Shown in pieces: positions 1 to 7,079 of a stretch of 64,000 nt of DNA (position 1 is its first letter; every line of letters begins with the position of its first letter). The translations under genes and the position numbers were made by a program. The notes below the pieces were generated by a model, which did no database searches, was not told the origin of the DNA, and worked only from the letters and a program-made list of their open reading frames with translations. Source of the stretch: Patulibacter sp. SYSU D01012 (GTDB lineage Bacteria; Actinomycetota; Thermoleophilia; Solirubrobacterales; Solirubrobacteraceae); NCBI RefSeq assembly GCF_017916475.1, contig NZ_JAFMTB010000002.1, forward strand, positions 868,001 to 932,000. The letters run 5' to 3'.

Positions 1-1434
1 GACGGCAGCGCCGCCCCGTCCCCGCTGGACCTGATGGCCGAGGCCGCGCGGCGCGCGGCCGGGGACGCCGGCCCGGGCGGCGACGCGCTCCTGCGGCGCG
101 CGGACGGCGTGGCGATCGTCGACGTCTTCTCGTGGCCCGTCCCCGACCCGGGCGCGCTGCTCGCCGCGGAGCTGGGGCTGCGGCCCGCCGAGACGGTGCG
201 CACGGTCATCGGCGGCAACGGCCCGATCGCCTTGCTCGCCGACGCCGCCACGCGGATCGCGGCCGGCGAGCGCGAGGTCGTCCTGCTCGGCGGCGGCGAG
301 GTCGGCACCGCGATGCGCGCCGCGGCGCTGGGCGGGCCGCAGCCCGACTGGCCCACCCAGCCCGAGGGCACGACCCCCACGCGCGTCGTCGGCACCGACC
401 GGCCGCCGTCGCACGACGCCGAGCTCGCGGCGGGCCTGATGATGCCCGTCAACGTCTACCCCGTCGTCGAGCACGCGCTGCGCCACGCCGCGGGCCGCAC
501 GCCGCAGGAGCAGCGGGACTGGATCGGCGGCTGGTGGGCCCGCTACAGCGCGATCGCGGCGGAGCACCCGCAGGGCTGGTCGCGGACCCCGATGACCGCG
601 GAGGAGATCGCGACCCCGGCGGGCGGCAACCGCCTGATCAGCGACCCGTACACCCGGGCGATGAACGCGAACATCGCCGTCGACCAGGCCGCGATGCTGC
701 TGGTCACGTCGGCCGGGGCGGCCGAGGCGGCGGGGATCCCGCGCGACCGCTGGGTGTTCCTGCACGGCACCGCGGGAGCGAGCGACCACTGGTTCGTCGG
801 CGAGCGGGAGCGCCTGGACCGCTCCCCCGCGATCGCCGCGGGCGGCCGCGCGCTCTTCGGGCACGCCGGGATCGACGCGGACGACGTCGCCCTGGTCGAC
901 CTGTACTCGTGCTTCCCGTGCGCGGTGCAGGTCGGCGCGCGCGAGCTGGGCCTGCGCGTGGACGACCCGGCGCGGCCGCTGACGGTCACCGGCGGGCTGT
1001 CGTTCTTCGGCGGCCCCGCGAACGACTACGTCACGCATGCGCTCGCGACGCTGGTCGAGCAGGCGCGCGAGCGGCCGGACGAGCTCGCGCTGTCGAGCGC
1101 CGTCGGCTGGTACCTGACCAAGCACGGCCTGGCGCTCCTCTCGGCCACGCCGCCGGCCCGCCCGTACGCGCACCACGACGTGCAGGCCACGGTCGACGCC
1201 GGCCCCCGGCGCGAGATCGTCCCGCAGGCGGCGGGCACCTGGACCGTCGAGTCGTACACCGCGGCGTACGAGCGCGACGGCACGCCGGCGCTCGGGACCG
1301 TGGTGGCGACGGACGATGCGGGCCGACGGGCGTTCGCGCGGTCGTCGGACGGCGCGGATCTGGAGCGCCTGCTCGCCGGGACCGCGATCGGCGGCGCCGT
1401 CGAGCTGGACGGCGCCGGCGGGTTCGCGCTCTAG
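1..1434 (+). CDS. Thiolase-like protein (acetyl-CoA acetyltransferase family), 5' end outside window
   Basis: The frame is open from base 1, and the residues before the first ATG at 34 (SPLDLMAEAARRAA) read as normal thiolase N-terminal sequence, so the true start lies upstream. At least 477 residues are present. It has the two-domain thiolase look: an N-domain stretch GEREVVLLGGGE, then LVDLYSCFPCAVQ and GGLSFFGGPANDYVTHA, where a thiolase would carry its C-domain motifs. The usual nucleophile motif (NxVCxSG) reads TVIGGNGPIALL, with no Cys at that place, and the GHPxG motif reads GGPAND. It resembles the divergent SCP2-type thiolase-like proteins of actinobacteria. A short C-terminal extension (about the last 60 residues) is beta-rich. 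Acyl-CoA binding or transfer is likely, but classical Claisen condensation is doubtful. Its stop is 7 bp from the stop of the convergent oxidoreductase. Confidence 0.8.
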   Translation, partial: DGSAAPSPLDLMAEAARRAAGDAGPGGDALLRRADGVAIVDVFSWPVPDPGALLAAELGLRPAETVRTVIGGNGPIALLADAATRIAAGEREVVLLGGGEVGTAMRAAALGGPQPDWPTQPEGTTPTRVVGTDRPPSHDAELAAGLMMPVNVYPVVEHALRHAAGRTPQEQRDWIGGWWARYSAIAAEHPQGWSRTPMTAEEIATPAGGNRLISDPYTRAMNANIAVDQAAMLLVTSAGAAEAAGIPRDRWVFLHGTAGASDHWFVGERERLDRSPAIAAGGRALFGHAGIDADDVALVDLYSCFPCAVQVGARELGLRVDDPARPLTVTGGLSFFGGPANDYVTHALATLVEQARERPDELALSSAVGWYLTKHGLALLSATPPARPYAHHDVQATVDAGPRREIVPQAAGTWTVESYTAAYERDGTPALGTVVATDDAGRRAFARSSDGADLERLLAGTAIGGAVELDGAGGFAL

Positions 1435-1441
1435 CGGCGCC

Positions 1442-2362
1442 TCAGCGGCCCGGCAGGAGGACGATCTTGCCGCGGCCGCGGCCCGCCTCGAGCTCGCGGT
1501 GGGCGTCGGCGGCCGCGGCGAGCGGGAACGTGGCGCGCACCGGCAGGCGCATCGTGCCGTCGGCGAGCCCCGCGACGAACGTCTCGAGCCCGGGGATGCT
1601 GTCGATGTCGCCGTCGCCGGCGCTGAAGCGGACGCCGTGGTCGGCCGCGTCGTCGGCCGCCACGGTCACGACCCGGTCGGGCCCGCCGGCCAGGGCGACC
1701 GCGCCGCCCAGCTCGCCGTGCCCGGACGCGTCGATCACCGCGTCGATCCCGCCCGGGGCGGCGGCGCGCACGCGCTCCTCCCAGCCCTCGCCGCGCACGA
1801 CCGGGGTCGCGCCGAGCCCACGGACGTCGTCCTGACGGTCCTCGGCGGCGACGCCGACGACCGCGGCCCCCCGGGCGACCGCCAGCTGGACGGCGGCCGA
1901 GCCGACCCCGCCGGCGGCGCCGAGGACCAGGACGGTCTCCCCCGCGCCGACGCCGAGCAGCTCGAGCGTGCGGTACGCGGTGCGCGCGACGGTGCCGGCG
2001 CCGGCGGCGACCTCCCACGGCACCCCGGCCGGGCGGCGCACGAGCGACTTCGGGCGGGCCAGCGCCAGCTCGGCGTAGCCGCCGCCGGCCGCGGCGCCCA
2101 GCACCTCGTCGCCGACCGCCAGCTCGGTGACGCCCTCGCCGAGCGCGTCGACGACGCCGGCGACGTCGACGCCGAGCCCGCGCGGGGCCTCCAGGTCGCC
2201 CGAGGCGAACACGCCGGAGCGCATCTTCGCGTCGAACGGGTTGACCGCCGCGGCCTGCACGCGCAGCCGCACCTGGCCCGGGCCCGGCTGCGGATCGGGG
2301 ACGTCGACGACCTCGAGGACGTCGGGATCGCCGTACCGGGAGAAGCGGACCGCCTGGCTCAT
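1442..2362 (-). CDS. NAD(P)H:quinone oxidoreductase / zinc-free MDR alcohol dehydrogenase
   Basis: 306 residues of the medium-chain dehydrogenase/reductase superfamily, close to quinone oxidoreductase (QOR) length. The N-terminus has the GroES-like fold (RFSRYGDPDVLEVVDVPDP, then AAAVNPFDAKMRSG), and the Rossmann domain has the nucleotide motif LVLGAAGGVGSAAVQLA near the middle. There is no structural-zinc Cys cluster, as in QOR-type members. It would reduce quinones or enones with NADPH in the cytoplasm; the substrate cannot be read. The ATG follows a TAGCGT -10 box (2370-2375) by 7 nt with no Shine-Dalgarno, so the mRNA is probably leaderless. The gene runs convergent to the thiolase-like gene. 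Confidence 0.88.
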   Translation of the reverse strand: MSQAVRFSRYGDPDVLEVVDVPDPQPGPGQVRLRVQAAAVNPFDAKMRSGVFASGDLEAPRGLGVDVAGVVDALGEGVTELAVGDEVLGAAAGGGYAELALARPKSLVRRPAGVPWEVAAGAGTVARTAYRTLELLGVGAGETVLVLGAAGGVGSAAVQLAVARGAAVVGVAAEDRQDDVRGLGATPVVRGEGWEERVRAAAPGGIDAVIDASGHGELGGAVALAGGPDRVVTVAADDAADHGVRFSAGDGDIDSIPGLETFVAGLADGTMRLPVRATFPLAAAADAHRELEAGRGRGKIVLLPGR

Positions 2363-2451
2363 GGCGGCGACGCTACCGGGCGCGACCGCGTCGACGGCGT
2401 GCGCGGACGCCGCCCACCCCCGGGCGGGGGACGCGCTGGCCCCGGAACGGC

Positions 2452-2477
2452 GAAGGCCCGCCGATGGGCGGGCCTTC
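2452..2477 (-). terminator. Hairpin terminator of ssrA
   Basis: Perfect 11-bp stem (GAAGGCCCGCC / GGCGGGCCTTC) with the loop GATG, starting 7 bp past the encoded 3' end of tmRNA. There is no U-run after it, which is usual for terminators in this GC-rich DNA. Confidence 0.75.
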
Positions 2478-2484
2478 GTCGTGG

Positions 2485-2854
2485 AGGTGGAGACGGCGGG
2501 AGTTGAACCCGCGTCCGCGACCGCGCAAGGAGCGGCGTCTACGAGCGTAGTCGGCGTTTCTGGGTCTCACGCTCCGTCGGTTCCGTCGACCCACGTCGGG
2601 AGCGCCAGCCCTCCTAGAAGGTGTCCCCGGTGCGACGAGGGCGTCCGCACCGGGTGATCCGGCTGAAGTGATACCGGCGATCCCCACCACCGGCGAGCGG
2701 GGGCCGATACCTCACGGCGCTAGTGGTTGCTAGGCGGCGAGGGCGTACTCGTGAGAGTCCGCATGTGTGTGTTGTGCCGGGGTTTTACGAGGCCTCCGGC
2801 ACCTCGACTCGCAACCACTCCCGCGAACCGACCGCGTCGAAGCCTGTCGCCCCC
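2485..2854 (-). ncRNA. ssrA: Transfer-messenger RNA (tmRNA)
   Basis: About 370 nt on the minus strand. The 5' end GGGGGCGACAGGCTTCGACG and the 3' T-arm GCGGGTTCAACTCCCGC are typical tmRNA. The 5' GGGGGCG pairs with the 3' CGTCTCC as a 7-bp acceptor stem with two G-U pairs, followed by discriminator A and CC; the next base is T, so the final A of CCA must be added after transcription. The tag frame (2762 down to 2730) reads GCG GAC TCT CAC GAG TAC GCC CTC GCC GCC TAG, giving ADSHEYALAA, a 10-residue tag with the ALAA degradation end and the ADSH start also found in mycobacterial tags. It rescues stalled ribosomes with SmpB (encoded at 10891-11367). Confidence 0.95.
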
Positions 2855-2889
2855 GAGAGTGCCCGCCCCCTGGTCGAGGACGGATGTCC

Positions 2890-2895
2890 AGTCTA
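2890..2895 (-). promoter_or_regulatory. -10 box of ssrA promoter
   Basis: TAGACT on the minus strand, 35 bp before the mature tmRNA 5' end. This implies a primary transcript with a leader of about 28-30 nt, removed by RNase P. No convincing -35 is seen 17 bp upstream. Confidence 0.5.
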
Positions 2896-2964
2896 GCGCG
2901 CCGACGCCCGGCCGAGAAGACCCTCCCCCGCCCGGGCGGCCGTGAGACGCCGCACACGCGGCGT

Positions 2965-3035
2965 AAGCGGACTTGACGGTCCGCTTGCGGAGTCGTACGG
3001 TCGCCGTCGCACCGAAATACGGACCCTCAGGTCCG
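2965..3035 (+). promoter_or_regulatory. Promoter with two inverted-repeat operators for the MFS-tetR operon
   Basis: The -35 box TTGACG (2973-2978) and -10 box TACGGT (2996-3001) are separated by 17 bp. The -35 is exactly the centre of an inverted repeat with 8-nt arms, AAGCGGAC (2965-2972) and GTCCGCTT (2979-2986). A second inverted repeat, CGGACC (3020-3025) and GGTCCG (3030-3035), lies just past the expected transcription start, and both share the half-site GGTCCGCTT. This is the classic arrangement for a repressor blocking polymerase; the TetR encoded at 4582-5274 is the obvious candidate (inference). Confidence 0.7.
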
Positions 3036-3056
3036 CTTCTTCCCGAAGGCCCCTCC

Positions 3057-4514
3057 ATGCACCTCGACCCGCCGCACCCCGATCCCGAGCGCCAGCTGCA
3101 CCACCCGGCGCGCATCCTGTCGATCCTGAGCCTCTGCGCGCTCGCGTTCGCGCTCGCGCAGACCATGGTCGTCCCCGCCCTCACGACGCTCCAGCGCGAG
3201 CTGGGCACGGACGCGAGCGGCGCGACCTGGACGATCACGGCCTACCTCCTCTCGGCCGCGGTCTTCACGCCCGTCGTCGGCCGCCTGGGCGACATGTTCG
3301 GCAAGCGCCGCATGCTCATCGTCGCCCTCGCCGCGTTCACCGTCGGCTCGGCCGTCTCGGCGATCGGCTCCTCGCTCGGCGTCGTCGTCTCCGGCCGCGT
3401 GCTGCAGGGCGTCGGCGGCGGGATCTTCCCCCTCTGCTTCGCGATCGCCCGCGACGAGCTGCCGAGCGAGAAGGTGGCGGTCGGCATCGGCGCGATCTCC
3501 GCCGTCCTCTCCGTCGGCGGCACCCTCGGCCTGGTGCTCGGCGGCCTGCTCCTGGACCACGCCAGCTACCACTGGATCTTCTGGGTCGGCGCCATCCTGG
3601 GCGTCGCCGGCACCGCGGGCGCGTACCTGGCCGTCCCCGAGTCTCCCGTCCGCGTGCCGGGCAAGGTCGACGTGCGCGGCGCCCTCGTCTTCGGCGTCGG
3701 CATCGTGATCCCGCTGCTCGCGATCTCCAAGGCCAACGACTGGGGCTGGGGCTCGGCGCGCGTCGTCGGGATGATCCTCGGCGGCCTGGCGATCCTCGCG
3801 GCGTGGGTGCTGCTGCAGTCGCGCACCGCGGAGCCGATCGCCCACGTGCCGACGCTGCGCCGGCCGGCCGTCCTCTTCACCAACCTGGCGACGGTCCTCG
3901 TCGGCTTCGGCATGTTCGGCTCGTTCGTCGTCCTGCCGCAGCTGCTGCAGTCGCCCGAGGCCACGGGCTACGGGTTCGGCCTGGACGCGACGACGTCCGG
4001 CCTGGTGATGGTCCCCGGCGGCCTGATCTCGATGTTCGCCGCCCCGCTGTCGGGCCGGATGGGCGCCAAGGTGGGCAGCCACGTCCCGCTCGCGATCGGC
4101 GGCGCGCTGTCGGCCGCCGGCCTGCTCATGCTCGCCGAGCTGCACGGCTCGATCGGCCTGATCATCGTCGGCTTCGCGGTCTCCTCCGTCGGCATCGGCC
4201 TGGCCTTCGCCGCCATGCCGAACCTGATCGTCGACGCGGTCTCGGCGGCGCGCACCGGCGAGGCGACGGGCTTCAACACCGTCATGCGCTCCGTCGGCTC
4301 GTCCCTCGGCTCGCAGCTCGTGGTGACCGTCCTGACCGGCAGCGCGATCGCCGGCAGCCCCCTGCCCACGGACGGCGGCTACACCGACGCCTTCGCGATG
4401 CTGGCCGGGGTGACCTTGGTCGCCGGCGTCGTGGCCGCGCTCGTGCCCCGCATGGCCGCCCGCGGCGACCGCCGGACCGCCGCCCGCGAGGCCGCCGGCG
4501 CCGCAGGCCGCTGA
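3057..4514 (+). CDS. MFS drug/solute exporter (DHA2-like)
   Basis: 485 residues. Hydrophobic segments begin near residue 15 (RILSILSLCALAFAL) and continue to near residue 465, fitting about 14 membrane helices as in the DHA2 family of proton antiporters. Motif A, GRLGDMFGKRR, is in the first cytoplasmic loop (about residue 75), and GRVLQGVGGGIFPL matches the next conserved segment. I chose the ATG at 3057 because an earlier in-frame TTG at 2973 is the -35 box of the promoter itself. It probably exports a toxic small molecule. The tetR gene follows 67 bp downstream on the same strand, and paired operators lie upstream, suggesting ligand-induced efflux. Confidence 0.88.
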   Translation: MHLDPPHPDPERQLHHPARILSILSLCALAFALAQTMVVPALTTLQRELGTDASGATWTITAYLLSAAVFTPVVGRLGDMFGKRRMLIVALAAFTVGSAVSAIGSSLGVVVSGRVLQGVGGGIFPLCFAIARDELPSEKVAVGIGAISAVLSVGGTLGLVLGGLLLDHASYHWIFWVGAILGVAGTAGAYLAVPESPVRVPGKVDVRGALVFGVGIVIPLLAISKANDWGWGSARVVGMILGGLAILAAWVLLQSRTAEPIAHVPTLRRPAVLFTNLATVLVGFGMFGSFVVLPQLLQSPEATGYGFGLDATTSGLVMVPGGLISMFAAPLSGRMGAKVGSHVPLAIGGALSAAGLLMLAELHGSIGLIIVGFAVSSVGIGLAFAAMPNLIVDAVSAARTGEATGFNTVMRSVGSSLGSQLVVTVLTGSAIAGSPLPTDGGYTDAFAMLAGVTLVAGVVAALVPRMAARGDRRTAAREAAGAAGR

Positions 4515-4568
4515 CCCCGGCCCGCCGCCGCCCCCTGCGGGGTGGCGATGCGCCGCCCTCCGGGGCCG

Positions 4569-4574
4569 TACGAT
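4569..4574 (+). promoter_or_regulatory. -10 box for leaderless tetR
   Basis: TACGAT, 7 nt before the ATG at 4582. It overlaps the earlier in-frame ATG at 4573, which therefore would not be on a transcript made from this promoter. It would give the regulator a basal supply independent of the MFS promoter. Confidence 0.45.
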
Positions 4575-4581
4575 GGCGCGC

Positions 4582-5274
4582 ATGAGCGACCGTCCCCCCG
4601 TCCCCGCCCCGCGGCGCCCGTCCGCGGGCGGCGACGGCGGGCGCCCACAGCGCTCCGACGCGGTGCGCAACCGTCGCCGCGTCGTCGAGGCGGCGACGGA
4701 GGTCTTCGGCGAGCGCGGGCTCGACGCCCCGGTCCCCGAGATCGCCCGGCGCGCCGGCGTCGGGAAGGGCACCGTCTACCGCAACTTCCCGACGAAGGAG
4801 CAGCTCGCCGCCGCCGTCGCGGTCGCGAACCTGGAGCGCTACGAGGCGATCCTCCGCGAGACGCTCGCGGCCGCGTCGGCCGAGGACGCCGTCGCGGCGC
4901 TCTTCGGCGCGGCGGCGGAGCACCTGTCCCGCGACCGGGTGCTGGGCCAGTCCGTCGGCGCGGTCGCCGACGACCCCGAGGTGCTGGGCTGCCAGGCCCG
5001 CATCGAGGAGCTGATCGCCGAGGCGCTGCGCCGCGGCCAGGCCGCCGGCGTCGTCCGCGACGACGTCACCGCGGACGACGTGAAGGTCGTCTTCATCGGC
5101 ATCGGCCGGGTGCTGCCGCCCGTCGGGCACGGCGGCCGGCGCGAGCTGTGGGACCGGATGATGCTGCTGGCCCTCGACGCGCTGCGGCCCGGCGGCAGCG
5201 CCCTGCCCCGGGGCTTCTCCGGCGCGGACGAGAGCCGCGAGACGCTGCGCGCCGCGCGGACGACTCTGCGCTGA
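4582..5274 (+). CDS. TetR/AcrR family transcriptional regulator
   Basis: About 230 residues. After a Pro/Arg-rich leader, the N-terminal helix-turn-helix is clear: RRRVVEAATEVFGERGLDAP, then IARRAGVGKGTVYRNFPTKE. The C-terminal ligand domain matches the TetR C-terminal class seen in small actinobacterial AcrR proteins. It most likely represses the MFS exporter in front of it through the inverted repeats at 2965-3035. The start is ambiguous: ATG 4573 (three residues longer) or ATG 4582; I prefer 4582 because a TACGAT -10 box ends 7 nt before it. The stop lies 13 bp from the convergent permease stop. Confidence 0.87.
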   Translation: MSDRPPVPAPRRPSAGGDGGRPQRSDAVRNRRRVVEAATEVFGERGLDAPVPEIARRAGVGKGTVYRNFPTKEQLAAAVAVANLERYEAILRETLAAASAEDAVAALFGAAAEHLSRDRVLGQSVGAVADDPEVLGCQARIEELIAEALRRGQAAGVVRDDVTADDVKVVFIGIGRVLPPVGHGGRRELWDRMMLLALDALRPGGSALPRGFSGADESRETLRAARTTLR

Positions 5275-5287
5275 CGGCGCGCCGGCG

Positions 5288-6463
5288 CTAGACCGGCGGC
5301 TCCTTCCGCTCGTCCGGGTCGACCGCGTCCGACGGGCTGCCCAGCGGGTCGTCCTCGGGCGGGGCGATCTCCTCGGGCGTCGGGCCCGCGAGCGCCTCGT
5401 CCTCCTCGAGCCAGCCGGCGCCCGCGGAGACCGCGGCGATGACCGGCGTGGCCAGGAACGCCCCGGTGATCCCCAGCAGGGCCGACCCCGCCCCGACGCC
5501 CAGGAGCACCGTGATCGGGTGCAGGCGCACCGAGCGGCCGATGAGCAGCGGGTACAGGATGTTGCCCTCGACCTGCTGGACGATGAGCGCCACGACGAGG
5601 GCGCCGAGCGCGCCCTCGACGCCGTTCGTCGACAGCGCGACGAGCATCGACGCCAGCCCGGCGACGATCGCGCCGACGTACGGGATGAAGGCGAGGACGA
5701 AGGTCAGCACGCCGAGCGGCACGGCGAGCGGGATGTCGAGGATCGTCAGCCCCAGTCCGACGCCGACGCCGTCGATGACCGCCACCGTCACCTGGCTGCG
5801 CGTGTACTGCTGCACCGCCGTCCACGCCCGCTGGCCGCCCTCGTGCCAGGAGCGGCGGCGCTCGGCCGGCGCGAAGCGCAGCACGCCGCGCCAGAAGCCG
5901 GTGCCGTCGACGAGCAGGTAGATGAGCATCATCAGCGACAGGAAGATGCTCGCGGCGACGCTCATCACGCCCTGCGCGGCGGTGATGACGCCGGTGCTCA
6001 GCTGGCCGCCGATGTCGCCGAGCGAGTCCTCGGCCTTCTTCGTCGCCTGCTCGGTGAAGCGCTGGATGTCGGAGTCCTTCAGCCCCAGGTCGTGCAGCAC
6101 GTCGGGCAGCTGCTGCACGCCGTCCTCGACCTGCGAGACCAGGTCCTCCGCCTGCTTGACGATGTCCGGCGTGACGAGCGTGAGCAGCCCGCCGATCAGG
6201 CCGATCGTCAGCAGGACCGTCAGGATCGCCGCCGGCACCCGCGGCACGCGGAGACGGGCGTGCAGGAACGTCGCCACCGGGGTCAGCAGCGCCGAGAGCA
6301 GCACCGCGATGAAGAACGGCAGCAGGATGAACGACAGGCGGCTCCAGACGAGCAGCAGCCCGTAGCCGACGACCCCCACGATGCCGATGCGGAGCGCGAC
6401 CAGGCTGAGCCCGTCGAGCGACACGCGCTGGCCCGACTCCTTCGGTGGCATGACGGGCATCAT
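5288..6463 (-). CDS. AI-2E family transporter (PerM-like permease)
   Basis: 391 residues with about eight hydrophobic segments, beginning VALRIGIVGVVGYGLLLVW, and the family's central soluble stretch (residues about 90-180) between the second and third groups of helices. The conserved C-terminal half includes VLAFIPYVGAIVAG and ALIVQQVEGNILYPLL, diagnostic of the AI-2E_transport/PerM family. Members export autoinducer-2 or act in Na+/H+ exchange; the substrate here is unknown. The tail is acidic and Pro-rich. The ATG at 6463 overlaps the TGA of the upstream GNAT gene (ATGA), indicating translational coupling; a second ATG follows directly and a third at 6451. Confidence 0.88.
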   Translation of the reverse strand: MMPVMPPKESGQRVSLDGLSLVALRIGIVGVVGYGLLLVWSRLSFILLPFFIAVLLSALLTPVATFLHARLRVPRVPAAILTVLLTIGLIGGLLTLVTPDIVKQAEDLVSQVEDGVQQLPDVLHDLGLKDSDIQRFTEQATKKAEDSLGDIGGQLSTGVITAAQGVMSVAASIFLSLMMLIYLLVDGTGFWRGVLRFAPAERRRSWHEGGQRAWTAVQQYTRSQVTVAVIDGVGVGLGLTILDIPLAVPLGVLTFVLAFIPYVGAIVAGLASMLVALSTNGVEGALGALVVALIVQQVEGNILYPLLIGRSVRLHPITVLLGVGAGSALLGITGAFLATPVIAAVSAGAGWLEEDEALAGPTPEEIAPPEDDPLGSPSDAVDPDERKEPPV

Positions 6464-7044
6464 GGCGGGTCGCCCGCCGCGGCACGGCGCGGCGGCGCCT
6501 CCGGCCGGGGCCGGTCGGCGCGCAGGACGAGCAGCGGCCAGCCCGTCCGGACGTGCGTGGTGCGCCCCACCACCCGCATGCCGAGCCGCTCGCAGACGGC
6601 GAGCGAGCGCGCGTTGTCGGGGTGGACGAGCGAGACCACGTGGTCGCGCCCCAGGTCCGCCCACGCCACGCGCAGCGCGGCGCGGGACGCCTCGGTGGCG
6701 TACCCGTGGCCCCAGGCGTCGCGGCGCAGCCGCCATCCGACCTCGACCGTCCCCGCGGCGAGCCCGCGGGCGAAGCCGGGGACCGCGAGCCCGCAGAAGC
6801 CGAGCAGGGCCCCGTCGTCGCGCCGCTCGAGCGCCCACAGGCCGTGGCCGGCGCGCTCCCACTCGTGCTGCAGGCGGGCGCGCAGGTCCTCGCTCGCCCG
6901 CCGGTCCAGCGGGCCGGTGGCGATGTGCCGCATGACCTCGGGGTCGGCGTTCAGCGCGGCGAACGCCGCCGCGTCGTCCGCCCGCCAGCCGCGCAGCAGC
7001 AGGCGCGCCGTCCGCAGCTCGCGCGGTGCCGTCCCGGGATCCAC
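6460..7044 (-). CDS. GNAT N-acetyltransferase, RimJ/RimL type
   Basis: 194 residues from the GTG at 7044. It opens LRTARLLLRGWRADDAAAFA and carries the acetyl-CoA loop RRDAWGHGYATEASRAAL and the C-terminal NARSLAVCERLGMRVVG, all hallmarks of RimJ/RimL-like acetyltransferases that modify N-termini or small molecules. The earlier in-frame GTG at 7053 overlaps the TAGCGT -10 box (7052-7057), which sits 7 nt before GTG 7044, so 7044 is preferred. Its 3' end overlaps the permease start by 4 nt. Confidence 0.85.
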   Translation of the reverse strand: MDPGTAPRELRTARLLLRGWRADDAAAFAALNADPEVMRHIATGPLDRRASEDLRARLQHEWERAGHGLWALERRDDGALLGFCGLAVPGFARGLAAGTVEVGWRLRRDAWGHGYATEASRAALRVAWADLGRDHVVSLVHPDNARSLAVCERLGMRVVGRTTHVRTGWPLLVLRADRPRPEAPPRRAAAGDPP

Positions 7045-7079
7045 GCCGGGCACGCTACGGCACCCCGTAGGCTTGCGAC
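7045..7079. promoter_or_regulatory. 35-bp divergent promoter region
   Basis: Only 35 bp separate the GNAT GTG (7044, minus) and the peptidase ATG (7080, plus). Each side has a -10 box at leaderless distance: TAGCGT (7052-7057, minus) and TAGGCT (7068-7073, plus). The -35 region of each promoter must lie inside the other gene or promoter, so the two probably compete for polymerase. Confidence 0.6.
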
